From Desulfobacterales bacterium (GTDB lineage: Bacteria; Desulfobacterota; Desulfobacteria; Desulfobacterales; JAHEIW01), in contig JASJAN010000003.1 of assembly GCA_030066985.1 (NCBI GenBank), positions 62,001-126,000 on the forward strand: DNA of 64,000 bases, read 5' to 3'. The position numbers and the translations under genes are program-made. Each line of letters starts with the position of its first letter. Positions within the stretch are counted from its first letter, which is position 1. Below, one piece after another: positions 36,663 through 46,163 of this stretch. The notes beneath the pieces are model-generated. The model ran no database searches, had not been told where the DNA came from, and saw only the letters and a program-made list of their open reading frames with translations.

Positions 36663-38324
36663 ATGCAACCACTCAAAAAGTCAAAACATTTCAATGGGCC
36701 CGAAGGGCCGGTAGTCCTGGCGATATTAGATGGCGTCGGCATTGGCACCTGTGCCGAAGGTGATGTAGTCAGCCGGGCCAACACCCCCACCCTGGACTGG
36801 CTGGCTAATAATGCCCTGTCTGCCAAACTCAAGGCCCATGGCACGGCCGTGGGCATGCCCTCGGATGCGGATATGGGCAACAGTGAGATTGGTCACAACG
36901 CCATTGGCTGCGGACGCGTTTTCGCCCAGGGCGCCAGTCTGGTGAATGAATCCATTGAAAGCCGCTCGCTGTTTGAAGGTGCTGTCTGGAAAGAGCTCAT
37001 CGAAAACGTGCTGCAGCATAAGTCCAGACTGCATTTTATCGGCCTTTTCTCAGACGGTAACGTGCACAGTCATATCGATCACCTGGAGGCCATGCTCACA
37101 GAAGCCAAGAACCAGGGTGTGAAAAAAGCCGCTGTTCATATTCTGTTGGATGGACGCGATGTGCCGCCCACCTCGGCCCTGGAATACGTCGATCGACTAG
37201 AAGGGTTCTTGTCTGCGCTGGCAAGGGACAGCGACATCGAATATGCGATCGCATCAGGTGGTGGACGCATGCAAATCACCATGGACCGCTACCAGGCCAA
37301 TTGGGGCATGGTCGAACGCGGCTGGAAAACCCATGTCCTGGGTGAGGGCCGCACATTTAGCTCTGCCCGTGAAGCCATCGAGGCATTGCGCAGCGAAAAT
37401 CCGGATGTCATCGATCAGGATCTGCCGCCATTTGTGATTGCCCGCAACAATGCACCACTGGGGCCTATTGCGGAAAATGATAGCGTTATTTTTTTTAATT
37501 TCCGGGGTGACCGGGCCATCGAGATCAGCATGGCTTTTGAAGACGATGACTTTGACAAATTTTCCCGGGGACCCAAACTCAATGTCAAATATGCCGGCAT
37601 GATGCAATATGATGGTGATGCGCTCATACCCAAAAAATACCTTGTCAATCCACCCGGTATCGATCGTACGGTTGGCGAATATCTTGCCAGAGCGGGTGTC
37701 AAACAGCTGGCCATCAGTGAAACCCAGAAATTCGGCCATGTGACCTATTTTTTTAACGGCAACCGTTCCGGCAAGTTTGACGACTCAATGGAGGAGTACA
37801 TCGAGGTGCCATCCGACATCGTTCCCTTTGAGCAAAGGCCCTGGATGAAAGCAGCCGAGATCACCGATAAAGTCGCCGAGGCTATTTTGGACAACAACTA
37901 CCGTTTTATCCGACTCAACTATGCCAACGGTGATATGGTCGGTCATACCGGTATTCCCCAGGCTGTTGAGATCGCAGTTGAGACCGTCGACTTGTGCCTG
38001 GCCCGGCTCGTCAGGGCGGTAAAAAAAGCCAATGGCATTTTAGTGGTCTCAGCAGACCACGGAAATTCAGATGATATGTATGAATGCGATTATGAAACCG
38101 GCGAAGTCATCTATGATGAAAAGACCGGAAAGCCCAAGCCGCGCACGGCGCATTCGCTCAATCCGGTGTTTGCTTACGTGTATGCGCCTGACGGCAATAT
38201 CAAAATGGCGCTATCGAAACACAAAGATCTGGGCATCAGCAGCCTGGCGGCTACCTGTCTGACGCTTTTGGGTTTTAAACCGCCGGAGGACTACACACCC
38301 AGTATTCTTGACATTTCAACATAA
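36663..38324 (+). CDS. gpmI: 2,3-bisphosphoglycerate-independent phosphoglycerate mutase
   Basis: A 553-residue enzyme interconverting 3- and 2-phosphoglycerate. Family marks are AILDGVGIG near the start, the phospho-acceptor Ser74 in DADMGNSEIGHNAIG, GRDVPPTSA, a metal-binding NYANGDMVGHTG and the C-terminal SADHGNSDDM. It is slightly longer than the typical 510-515 residues because of an insertion near residues 480-495 (YECDYETGEVIYDEKTGKPK). ATG 36663 is preferred to an upstream TTG. It is the first gene of the glycolytic cluster and 39 bases ahead of the first gap gene. Confidence 0.95.
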   Translation: MQPLKKSKHFNGPEGPVVLAILDGVGIGTCAEGDVVSRANTPTLDWLANNALSAKLKAHGTAVGMPSDADMGNSEIGHNAIGCGRVFAQGASLVNESIESRSLFEGAVWKELIENVLQHKSRLHFIGLFSDGNVHSHIDHLEAMLTEAKNQGVKKAAVHILLDGRDVPPTSALEYVDRLEGFLSALARDSDIEYAIASGGGRMQITMDRYQANWGMVERGWKTHVLGEGRTFSSAREAIEALRSENPDVIDQDLPPFVIARNNAPLGPIAENDSVIFFNFRGDRAIEISMAFEDDDFDKFSRGPKLNVKYAGMMQYDGDALIPKKYLVNPPGIDRTVGEYLARAGVKQLAISETQKFGHVTYFFNGNRSGKFDDSMEEYIEVPSDIVPFEQRPWMKAAEITDKVAEAILDNNYRFIRLNYANGDMVGHTGIPQAVEIAVETVDLCLARLVRAVKKANGILVVSADHGNSDDMYECDYETGEVIYDEKTGKPKPRTAHSLNPVFAYVYAPDGNIKMALSKHKDLGISSLAATCLTLLGFKPPEDYTPSILDIST

Positions 38325-38363
38325 CCCTCAAAACGTCTAATGTTGACAGCAGGGAGGTGACGT

Positions 38364-39383
38364 ATGGCAACAACAATCGGCCTAATGGGCTTTGGCAGAA
38401 TCGGAAGAAATCTCTTTCGGATTCTTTACCAGAGCGAAGACATTAAAATCGCCGCCATCAGCGATATAGCCGATCATAAGGCTCTGGAATACCTCTTGCG
38501 TTTCGATACGATTCTGGGGCCCTTCCCCGATGAGGTCAGTATCAAGGACAATAATCTGTATGTGGTCGGCCGTCAGATCCCCATGCTTTCTGAAGCAGAG
38601 CCTGGCGATGTGCCCTGGGGAGATCTGGGTGTGGATGTGGTCATTGAGGCCACCGCCCAGTATCGCACCCGGGAAGACTTTGAAAAGCACCTGAAGCAGG
38701 GCGCCAAACGTGTGATTCTGTGCGTGCCCCAGAAAACACCACCGGATATTACCGTAGTTATGGGGGTCAACGATGATCAGCTGAAAGCAGAACACAAAAT
38801 TGTTTCCAATGGGTCCTGTACGGCCCATTGCGCCGCACCGGTGCTTAAGATCCTTAATGATGCCTTTGGCATTCAGCGCGCTTTTCTGAGTACGGTTCAT
38901 GCCTATACCAATCAACAACGTCTGGCGGATGTGCCTTCCGAAGATAAACGCCGCGGGCGCGCGGCGGCCGAAAATATCATTCCCCAGGAAACCAATGCCG
39001 CCCAGGTGGTTACCGAGCTGATACCGGCTATGGCCGGACGATTAACCGGTGCCTCGATGAACGTTCCGGTCCCCAACGGATCGGTTGTGGACCTGGTGTG
39101 CTGGCACGAGAAAAAGGTCACGGAGGTGGCGATAAACGAGGTCATTCGAACCGCGGCCGCATCGGACAAATGGCGGGGAATTTTGAACTATGAAGATGAT
39201 CCGATTGTCTCCAGTGATATTATTCGCAGCACCTACTCCAGCACTTTTGATTCCATGGCCACCATGGTCCAGAAAGAAAATGTTTCTAAAACCCTGGCCT
39301 GGTATGATAACGGCTTTGGGTATGCCCATCGAGTGATTGATTTAATTAAAAAATTTGTAGAAATAGACAAGGAGGCCGCATAA
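38364..39383 (+). CDS. Divergent glyceraldehyde-3-phosphate dehydrogenase paralogue
   Basis: A 339-residue GAPDH-fold protein. The Rossmann motif is GLMGFGRIGRNLFR, the catalytic Cys152 and His179 (STVHAYTNQQR) are kept, and Asp34 favours NAD. Several otherwise near-invariant positions differ: SCTTNC reads SCTAHC, STGVF reads ATAQY, and the C-terminal WYDNEWGYSNRV reads WYDNGFGYAHRV, replacing the Asn that holds nicotinamide with His. It may act on another aldehyde or in the gluconeogenic direction, which is inference. The strong site GGGAGGTGA precedes it. The stop overlaps the start of the canonical gap gene (TAATG). Confidence 0.88.
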   Translation: MATTIGLMGFGRIGRNLFRILYQSEDIKIAAISDIADHKALEYLLRFDTILGPFPDEVSIKDNNLYVVGRQIPMLSEAEPGDVPWGDLGVDVVIEATAQYRTREDFEKHLKQGAKRVILCVPQKTPPDITVVMGVNDDQLKAEHKIVSNGSCTAHCAAPVLKILNDAFGIQRAFLSTVHAYTNQQRLADVPSEDKRRGRAAAENIIPQETNAAQVVTELIPAMAGRLTGASMNVPVPNGSVVDLVCWHEKKVTEVAINEVIRTAAASDKWRGILNYEDDPIVSSDIIRSTYSSTFDSMATMVQKENVSKTLAWYDNGFGYAHRVIDLIKKFVEIDKEAA

Positions 39384-40387
39384 TGACGATTCAAGTTGGC
39401 ATAAACGGTTTCGGCCGTATCGGCCGAAGTGTATTTCGAATCATCAGTGATCGCGATGACATGGAAGTCGTGGCGATCAATGACCTGTTTGACAACGAAC
39501 AGCTGGCGTACCTCCTCAAATATGACACCGTCATGGGCATTTTTGATAAGGCGGTTAGTGCGGAAGCAGACGCCATGACCGTTGATAATCAGCGCGTGGC
39601 GATGACTGAGCATCGCGATCCGACCAATATTCCCTGGAAGGATTTAGGTGCCCAATTTGTGATTGAATCCACCGGTGTGTTCCGCCATCGCGAACCACTC
39701 GAAAAACATATGGCCGCCGGGGCGCAGAAGGTGATTTTAACGGTGCCCGCAAAGGAAGAAATAGACGCCACCATCGTGCTCGGTGTCAACGATGATGAAC
39801 TCAAACCGGAGCATCGCATTGTATCCAACGCTTCCTGCACCACCAATTGTCTGGCCCCCATCGCTAAAATCCTGGATGAGACGTTTGGCATTGAAGAAGG
39901 CTACATCACCACGGTGCACGCCTACACCAATGACCAGCGCTTGGCGGATGTCCCTCATAAGGATTTTCGCCGCAGCCGGGCGGCCGGTGAAAATATCATC
40001 CCGACAACCACCGGTGCAGCCGTCGCGGTCGGCAAGGTACTGCCGCAACTGAAAGGCAAACTGGATGGATTGGCCATGCGTGTTCCGGTGCCGGACGGCT
40101 CGATTGTGGATCTGGCCGTCAGACTGGGCAAAAAAGCGTCGCGCGATGAAATAAATACCGCCGTTCGCGAAGCCGCAGCCGGCCCCATGAAGGCCGTCGT
40201 CGAATACAGTGAGGCACCTTTGGTCTCCAGCGATATCATCGGCAACACCCATTCAAGCATCTTTGATGCCCTCTCGACCAGCTCCGAGGAAGACGGCTAT
40301 GCCCGCATTGTTTCCTGGTACGACAATGAGTGGGGCTATTCGAATCGTGTGGTGGATCTGATCGGCATGCTGGCAACGTTCTCATAA
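39383..40387 (+). CDS. gap: Glyceraldehyde-3-phosphate dehydrogenase, type I
   Basis: A 334-residue canonical GAPDH. INGFGRIGRSVFR, STGVFRHRE, the catalytic SNASCTTNCLAP, HAYTNDQRLADVPH, and WYDNEWGYSNRV are all intact. It oxidises glyceraldehyde-3-phosphate to 1,3-bisphosphoglycerate with NAD. Translation is coupled to the divergent paralogue by a TAATG overlap. pgk follows after 181 bases that contain a TTCGTG repeat element. Confidence 0.96.
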   Translation: MTIQVGINGFGRIGRSVFRIISDRDDMEVVAINDLFDNEQLAYLLKYDTVMGIFDKAVSAEADAMTVDNQRVAMTEHRDPTNIPWKDLGAQFVIESTGVFRHREPLEKHMAAGAQKVILTVPAKEEIDATIVLGVNDDELKPEHRIVSNASCTTNCLAPIAKILDETFGIEEGYITTVHAYTNDQRLADVPHKDFRRSRAAGENIIPTTTGAAVAVGKVLPQLKGKLDGLAMRVPVPDGSIVDLAVRLGKKASRDEINTAVREAAAGPMKAVVEYSEAPLVSSDIIGNTHSSIFDALSTSSEEDGYARIVSWYDNEWGYSNRVVDLIGMLATFS

Positions 40388-40391
40388 AACT

Positions 40392-40540
40392 GTCTTCGTG
40401 CTTCTTTGTGTTCTTCGTGGTGATGAAAAAAGCGATGTTTTTACCACAAAGCGCACGAAGGACACGAAGCGCAATACTAAAAATTTTTTATTTAATATTT
40501 GGTGTATCTTCTGGTTTCTTTGTGCTTCTTTGCGGTGAAT
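40392..40540. repeat. Decamer-period TTCTTCGTGG element with inverted arm
   Basis: 40393-40423 is a run with 10-base period (CTTCGTGCTTCTTTGTGTTC then TTCGTGGTGA). 40441-40471 is its reverse complement (TTACCACAAAGCGCACGAAG and on). 40506-40540 is a third, direct copy. The element fills the gap between gap and pgk. Confidence 0.75.
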
Positions 40541-40568
40541 TTTATTCAAACAAACGCGGGAGATGGAG

Positions 40569-41765
40569 ATGGACAAGTTGACCATTGAGGATTTGGATCT
40601 TAGGGGCAAACGTGTTTTGATGCGGGTGGATTTCAATGTCCCCTTGGAAGACACTCGGGTGGCCAACGATAAACGCATTCGGGCCGCCCTACCCTCGATT
40701 AAATACATTACCAATAACGGCGGCAAACTGATTTTAATGTCTCATCTGGGCAGACCCAAGGGCCAGCGTGTGCCGGAGATGTCGTTGCAGCCTTGCGAAA
40801 CGGTTCTGAATGCCCTGCTAGGCAGAAAAACAAAATTTGTCGATGACTGTATCGGTCCCGAGGTCCAAGACGCGGTTGAGGCCCTCAACGAGGGCGATAT
40901 CCTTTTGCTCGAAAACCTTCGCTACTATAAACAAGAGACAGATAGCGATGCGGATTTTGCCGCCCAGTTGGCCAAGCTTGGCGATGTTTATGTCAATGAT
41001 GCCTTTGGCACCGCCCACAGGGCCCATGCATCCACTGAAGGCGTCACCCATCATATCGATCAATGCGCGGCCGGTTATTTATTGATGAAGGAACTCGATT
41101 ATCTAAGCCGCGTCCTGGAAAATCCGGACAAACCCTTTGTTGCTATTTTGGGCGGCGCCAAGATATCGGGTAAAATCGATATTATCTCCAATCTGCTGCC
41201 CCGGGTGGACCATATCATTATCGGCGGCGGGATGACCTACACCTTCTTTAAAGCCCAGGAAAAAGAAATCGGCAAATCACTGCTGGAGGAAGATAAAATT
41301 GAGCTGGCAAAGGAGCTGCTGGCCCAGGGCGGCGATAAGCTCATTCTGCCGGTTGACTGCCGGGTTTCGGATACGTTTGATTTTGATAAACGCCAGGTCG
41401 GCCCCCTGAAGGAGGTTGCCGCAGATGCTATTCCCGCCGATACTTACAGTTTGGATATAGGCCCGCAGTCAATCGAAAAATTTCGCGACATTATCAGTGC
41501 TGCCAAAACCATAGTCTGGAACGGCCCCATGGGGGTTTTTGAAATTGAAGATACTGCCAAAGGCACATTTGCCATCGCCCATGCCCTGGCAGAGGCCACC
41601 GCCAGCGGCGCCACTACGGTCATCGGCGGCGGCGATTCTGCTGCAGCCATCGATCTGGCCGGTGTGGCCGACAAGGTCTCCCATGTGTCCACCGGCGGCG
41701 GCGCGTCACTGGAATTCATGGAAGGTAAGGTTTTGCCGGGCGTGGCAGCGTTGACGGATAAATGA
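40569..41765 (+). CDS. pgk: Phosphoglycerate kinase
   Basis: A 398-residue enzyme making ATP from 1,3-bisphosphoglycerate. It has RVDFNVPLED near the N-terminus, SHLGRPKG, the GDVYVNDAFGTAHRAHAS block, and the C-terminal nucleotide site VIGGGDSAAAIDLAG with STGGGASLEFMEG. ATG 40569 lies six bases after GGGAG. The ATG at 40563 abuts that site and is less likely. It shares the direction and probably the transcript of gap and fba. Confidence 0.96.
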   Translation: MDKLTIEDLDLRGKRVLMRVDFNVPLEDTRVANDKRIRAALPSIKYITNNGGKLILMSHLGRPKGQRVPEMSLQPCETVLNALLGRKTKFVDDCIGPEVQDAVEALNEGDILLLENLRYYKQETDSDADFAAQLAKLGDVYVNDAFGTAHRAHASTEGVTHHIDQCAAGYLLMKELDYLSRVLENPDKPFVAILGGAKISGKIDIISNLLPRVDHIIIGGGMTYTFFKAQEKEIGKSLLEEDKIELAKELLAQGGDKLILPVDCRVSDTFDFDKRQVGPLKEVAADAIPADTYSLDIGPQSIEKFRDIISAAKTIVWNGPMGVFEIEDTAKGTFAIAHALAEATASGATTVIGGGDSAAAIDLAGVADKVSHVSTGGGASLEFMEGKVLPGVAALTDK

Positions 41766-41826
41766 TTTAAAATGCCTAAAATAATCTACAGATATTAAGC
41801 GGAAACAATCCAATTTTATTCTATAG

Positions 41827-41902
41827 CTCACGCAAAGCCGCCAAGATCGCAAAGATCTTTGAACTATAAATTACCAAAAGTCTCTTCGTGCCTTTGCGAG
41901 AG
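41827..41902. repeat. TTCGTG-type element with inverted arms
   Basis: The left arm CTCACGCAAAGCCGCCAAGA faces the right arm CTCTTCGTGCCTTTGCGAG, separated by about 35 bases. It is related to the elements at 40392 and 56173 and lies between pgk and fba. Confidence 0.6.
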
Positions 41903-41948
41903 AATAAAAACTTCAGATAACGGCCGACGACTGCCAGGAGGTTTACAC

Positions 41949-42929
41949 ATGACGGATATGATCAACTACAAAGACCTGGGGCTGGTGAACACCCGCGACA
42001 TGTTCAAAAAGGCCATGGAAGGCCGTTATGCCATCCCAGCCTATAACTTTAACAATATGGAGCAATTGCAGGGCATCATCATCGGGTGCGCGGAATCCAA
42101 ATCGCCGGTGATTTTACAGGTGTCCGGCAGCGCCCGCAAGTATGCCGATGCCACCTTTTTGCCGTACATGGCCACCGGGGCGGTCCAGATGGCCAAAGCG
42201 CTGGGCGCGCAAATCCCCATCGCCCTGCATCTGGATCATGGCAACTCCTTTGAATTGGCCAAAGCGTGCATTGATACCGGCTTTTCTTCGGTGATGCTCG
42301 ACGGCTCGCATCACCCTTTTGATGAAAACGCAGCGCTCACCCGACAGGTGGTTGAGTATGCCCATGAGCGCGATATTACCGTGGAAGGCGAGCTGGGGGT
42401 ACTCGCCGGGGTGGAAGATGAAGTCTCACATGAAGTTTCACATTATACCAAACCGGAAGAGGTCGAAGAATTCGTAGAAAAAACCGGCGTTGACAGCCTG
42501 GCGATTTCCATCGGCACATCCCATGGTGCGCACAAGTTTAAAGTCAAACCAGGAGAAGAAGTGCCACCGCTTCGATTTGATATTCTGGAAGAGATCGAAA
42601 AACGGGTCCCGGGTTTTCCGATTGTGTTGCATGGGGCCTCATCCGTGGAACCCGAATATGTGAAGATGATTAACAGGTTCGGCGGTAAAATGGAAGACGC
42701 TGTCGGCATTCCCGAAGAGCAGTTGCGAAAAGCGGCCGGCTCTGCGGTCTGCAAAATTAATATCGACAGCGACGGTCGACTGGCCATGACCGCGGCCATC
42801 CGCAAGGTGTTTGCCGAAAATCCGGCTGAGTTCGATCCCCGCAAATACCTGGGACCGGCAAGGGACGCGCTGATTAAAATGATCAAATATAAGAATGAAA
42901 ATGTGCTGGGTAGCGCAAACAAAGCATGA
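41949..42929 (+). CDS. fba: Class II fructose-bisphosphate aldolase
   Basis: A 326-residue zinc aldolase cleaving or forming fructose-1,6-bisphosphate. The metal and active-site blocks are AYNFNNMEQ, ALHLDHGNSFE, MLDGSHHPFDEN, EGELGVLAGVED, SIGTSHGAHKF and VLHGASSV. The frame is open 30 codons upstream, but ATG 41949 follows a perfect AGGAGG at seven bases. It continues the gap-pgk order. A long palindrome overlaps its stop. Confidence 0.95.
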   Translation: MTDMINYKDLGLVNTRDMFKKAMEGRYAIPAYNFNNMEQLQGIIIGCAESKSPVILQVSGSARKYADATFLPYMATGAVQMAKALGAQIPIALHLDHGNSFELAKACIDTGFSSVMLDGSHHPFDENAALTRQVVEYAHERDITVEGELGVLAGVEDEVSHEVSHYTKPEEVEEFVEKTGVDSLAISIGTSHGAHKFKVKPGEEVPPLRFDILEEIEKRVPGFPIVLHGASSVEPEYVKMINRFGGKMEDAVGIPEEQLRKAAGSAVCKINIDSDGRLAMTAAIRKVFAENPAEFDPRKYLGPARDALIKMIKYKNENVLGSANKA

Positions 42930-43071
42930 AACTGGACTAAAACGGTGTGCTTTGCCCGCTGGCGGTGTTATAAACCGGTCCTAAATGCTCGCGTACTATT
43001 GTGTACGCTCCGCTTTTGAACCGGCTCAAGCCTTGCCATCAAACAAAGCACGCCGTTTTAGAATCAGTTTC
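42928..43071. repeat. Long imperfect palindrome with GTAC core (copy 2)
   Basis: A 144-base element whose left half (GAAACTGGACTAAAACGGTG) mirrors its right half (ending CGCCGTTTTAGAATCAGTTT). The centre AAATGCTCGCGTACTATTGT continues into GTACGCTCCGCTTTT, nearly identical to the centre of the element at 18923-19070, while the outer arms differ in sequence but keep the pairing. Confidence 0.8.
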
Positions 43072-43132
43072 AAAATTATTTCAAAAGATATTCGATAAAG
43101 AATGTTCAGTAGAAAGCAGAAGGGAGGGGCTG

Positions 43133-44425
43133 ATGGTGATTGCAAAGACTGGAGACCATGTCAACAATGTCGGTTTTATTTCCACGCGCATTGCCGGTAC
43201 CGATGGTGTATCGCTGGAGCTTGAAAAATGGGCAGACGTATTTAAAAAGTTTGGCTGGACAAGCTATTATTTTGCCGGTGAGTTGGACCGGCCGCCGGAG
43301 CGATCCTATCTGGTTGAAGAAGCCCATTTTACCCATCCGGAAATAAGGAAAATTCATGACAACTCTTTTGGCGTCACTGTCAGGGACCGCGCGCTCTCCA
43401 AAAGAATCTATCAACTGGCCATCCATATCAAAGACCACCTGTATGAATTTGTCAAAAAATTCGACATCGATCTGATTATTCCTCAAAACGCCCTGACCAT
43501 TCCAATGAATATTCCCCTGGGAATTGCGATAACGGAATATATTGCTGAGACCAGCATCCCCACCATCGCGCATCATCATGATTTTTATTGGGAACGGGAC
43601 CGTTTTATGGTCAATTCCGTCTCGGATTATTTAAGAATGGCATTTCCGCCGGTGCTGCCCTCCATCGAGCATGTGGTCATCAATTCGGTTGCCGACTCGC
43701 AGCTGAGTTTACGCACCGGTATATCCGCTCATGTGGTCCATAATGTGATGGATTTTGACAATCCACCGCCACCGCCGGATGAGTATACATTTGATGTCCG
43801 GCAGGCTTTGGGTATTGAGGACGATGAGCTCTTGATTCTGCAGCCCACCCGGGTGGTTCAGCGCAAAGGAATCGAGCACGCCATTGAATTGGTACATAGA
43901 CTGGGCCGCAAGGCCAAACTGGTGATCTCGCATGCCTCCGGAGATGAGGGCTGGGACTATGAGAACCGGCTGAAAGATTACTCCAAGCTAATGAACGTCA
44001 ACACGATATTCGTGGACGACATCATCAATGAGGAAAGAGGGACCACACCGGACGGCCGCAAAATTTACACCCTGGAGGACATCTACCCCTATGCGGATCT
44101 GGTCACTTATCCTTCGACGTTTGAGGGTTTTGGTAACGCCTTTTTGGAAACGCTGTATTTTAAAAAACCCATTGTGGTCAACACATATTCAATTTATCTC
44201 AAAGATATCAAACCCAAGGGGTTTAAGGTGATTGAAATTGACGGATATGTGACCGATAAAGCCGTTGAGCAGACCAAGGCGGTTCTCGATAATCCGCAAC
44301 TTCGCCAGGAAATGGTCGATCATGACTATGAGCTGGCCAAAAAGTATTTTTCCTACTCGGTCCTTTATCAGGGACTCAGAAATTATATGATCGATCATGG
44401 TTGGCTGGCGCCGGATACATGCTAA
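43133..44425 (+). CDS. Family 4 glycosyltransferase
   Basis: A 430-residue GT-B fold enzyme. The N-terminal half starts with HVNNVGFISTRIAGTDGVS. The C-terminal half has ILQPTRVVQRKGIEHAIELV and the E-x7-E donor-site motif in STFEGFGNAFLETLYF. It transfers a sugar from a nucleotide-sugar donor. The next two genes, a GH13 phosphorylase and a phosphoglucomutase, suggest it makes the alpha-glucoside that the phosphorylase handles. That is inference from position. ATG 43133 follows GGGAGGGGC. The longer frame upstream runs through a palindrome and is not coding. Confidence 0.85.
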   Translation: MVIAKTGDHVNNVGFISTRIAGTDGVSLELEKWADVFKKFGWTSYYFAGELDRPPERSYLVEEAHFTHPEIRKIHDNSFGVTVRDRALSKRIYQLAIHIKDHLYEFVKKFDIDLIIPQNALTIPMNIPLGIAITEYIAETSIPTIAHHHDFYWERDRFMVNSVSDYLRMAFPPVLPSIEHVVINSVADSQLSLRTGISAHVVHNVMDFDNPPPPPDEYTFDVRQALGIEDDELLILQPTRVVQRKGIEHAIELVHRLGRKAKLVISHASGDEGWDYENRLKDYSKLMNVNTIFVDDIINEERGTTPDGRKIYTLEDIYPYADLVTYPSTFEGFGNAFLETLYFKKPIVVNTYSIYLKDIKPKGFKVIEIDGYVTDKAVEQTKAVLDNPQLRQEMVDHDYELAKKYFSYSVLYQGLRNYMIDHGWLAPDTC

Positions 44426-44462
44426 TTTTGCATGAAAATTTATGTCGTATAGAGGTGAACGC

Positions 44463-46148
44463 ATGGAAAAAGTAAAACGTCTACTGAACCAGATATACGG
44501 GGAACAGACCGGTAAGCTGGCTCTGGAGCAAATTACGCCCATCATTGAAAAGTATGCCGTTCAAAACCGCCGAAAGGATAGCTATTTTTCCCAGGAAGAT
44601 GTGGTTCTGATCACTTACGGCGACTCTCTTAAAAAGGAGGGAGAAGCTCCTCTGGCCACGTTGCATGCATTTGCGAATCAATACTTGAAGGGCGCCATTT
44701 CCAATATTCATTTTTTGCCTTTTTTTCCCTACTCTTCCGATGACGGCTTTTCGGTTATGGACTTTTTTAAAATCGACCCCGAACTGGGTACCTGGCAGGA
44801 GGTGGCAGCCATCGGTCAGGATTTTGAGCTGATGTTTGATTACGTGGTCAACCACTTCTCCTCAAAAGGGCAGTGGTTTCAAAACTACCTGGAAGGCCAA
44901 AACGGATTTGAAGAATTTGCCATTGAAATGGATCCCACCATCGATCTAACCATGGTTACCCGGCCGCGATCTTTGCCGCTTTTATCAGAGTATAAAAAGA
45001 AAGATGGTAAAACGGTACATTTATGGACCACATTCAGTGCCGACCAAATCGATTTTAATTTCAGGAGCCTGGATGTTCTTGAAAAAATGATCGATGTGTT
45101 GTTGTTTTATGCCGATCAAGGCGCCACTATCTTAAGGCTCGATGCCATTGCGTATCTATGGAAGGAAATCGGCACCAACTGCATTCACCTGTCTCAAACC
45201 CATGATATGGTCAAGTTGTTTCGGGCGGTTTTAGACCTGGTGGCGCCGGATGTGATCATTTTAACCGAAACCAACGTCCCGCATGATGAAAATATCAGCT
45301 ACTTTGGTGACGGCCGCGATGAAGCCCAGATGGTCTATAATTTTACGCTGCCGCCGCTGCTTTTTCATACCTTCGTCAGCGAAGATGCCACCATCCTTTC
45401 TGAGTGGGCCAAAGGGCTTCTTCTACGATCAAAGGATAACACGTTTTTTAATTTTACCGCCTCCCATGATGGAATTGGTGTGCGCCCGCTGGAAGGCATC
45501 CTGGAGCCGAATAAAATCGAAAACCTTGCTGAAATTGCAAAATCCAATGAGGGTCAGGTTTCCTACAAACGCAATCCTGACGGATCCGATAGCCCCTATG
45601 AACTCAACATTACCTATGTAGACGCGATTCTGGGTGACAAGGCCTCGACCGATGCCGATAAGTTTTTGGCTTCCCAATCCATTCAATATGCCCTGCCGGG
45701 CGTGCCGGCTACCTATATCCATAGTCTGCTGGGATCGCGCAACTGGGTAGAGGGTGTCAAAGAGACCGGGCGTGCCCGCACGATAAATCGCGAAAAGCTC
45801 CAGGTTGAAGAGCTTATGGCCGAGTTAAATGACCCGCAATCCTTTCGCTCCCGGGTCTTTTTTCCCTATCTGAATTTAATCAAGAAGCGCAAACAACAAA
45901 GCGCCTTTCACCCCAATGCCGATTTTGAAATCTTAGAAATTGATCCCAAAATTTTTGGGATCAAACGCAGCAGCCGGGATCAAATAATTGTTGCCCTTAC
46001 CAACATATCATCTGAATCCATTTCGATTTCCCTGCCCGCAAAAACAGCCCCAGGAACGATGGTGGATTTAATCACCGGCGATAAAATAGACAGTGCAGGC
46101 ATTCAACTAAATCCGTATCAATACCTATGGCTACAAGAAGAACAATAA
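44463..46148 (+). CDS. GH13 sugar phosphorylase (subfamily 18-like)
   Basis: A 561-residue alpha-amylase-superfamily enzyme resembling sucrose phosphorylases. The nucleophile is Asp227 (ILRLDAIAYLWKE), the acid/base is Glu269 (IILTETNVPHDEN), and the transition-state pair is His335-Asp336 (TASHDGIG). The acceptor-loop segment GSRNWVEGVKETGRARTINR differs from true sucrose phosphorylase and is closer to glucosylglycerate or related phosphorylases. The expected reaction is reversible phosphorolysis of an alpha-glucoside to glucose-1-phosphate. ATG 44463 follows GAGGTGA. It lies 37 bases after the glycosyltransferase and 15 before the phosphomutase, so the three form one unit. The exact substrate is not determined. 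Confidence 0.85.
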   Translation: MEKVKRLLNQIYGEQTGKLALEQITPIIEKYAVQNRRKDSYFSQEDVVLITYGDSLKKEGEAPLATLHAFANQYLKGAISNIHFLPFFPYSSDDGFSVMDFFKIDPELGTWQEVAAIGQDFELMFDYVVNHFSSKGQWFQNYLEGQNGFEEFAIEMDPTIDLTMVTRPRSLPLLSEYKKKDGKTVHLWTTFSADQIDFNFRSLDVLEKMIDVLLFYADQGATILRLDAIAYLWKEIGTNCIHLSQTHDMVKLFRAVLDLVAPDVIILTETNVPHDENISYFGDGRDEAQMVYNFTLPPLLFHTFVSEDATILSEWAKGLLLRSKDNTFFNFTASHDGIGVRPLEGILEPNKIENLAEIAKSNEGQVSYKRNPDGSDSPYELNITYVDAILGDKASTDADKFLASQSIQYALPGVPATYIHSLLGSRNWVEGVKETGRARTINREKLQVEELMAELNDPQSFRSRVFFPYLNLIKKRKQQSAFHPNADFEILEIDPKIFGIKRSSRDQIIVALTNISSESISISLPAKTAPGTMVDLITGDKIDSAGIQLNPYQYLWLQEEQ

Positions 46149-46163
46149 AAAGGAAGACAAACC

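Noticed and set aside
43001-43132. Upstream extension of the GT4 reading frame
   Set aside because: It reads through the right arm of the palindrome at 42928-43071. The ATG at 43133 has a strong ribosome site.
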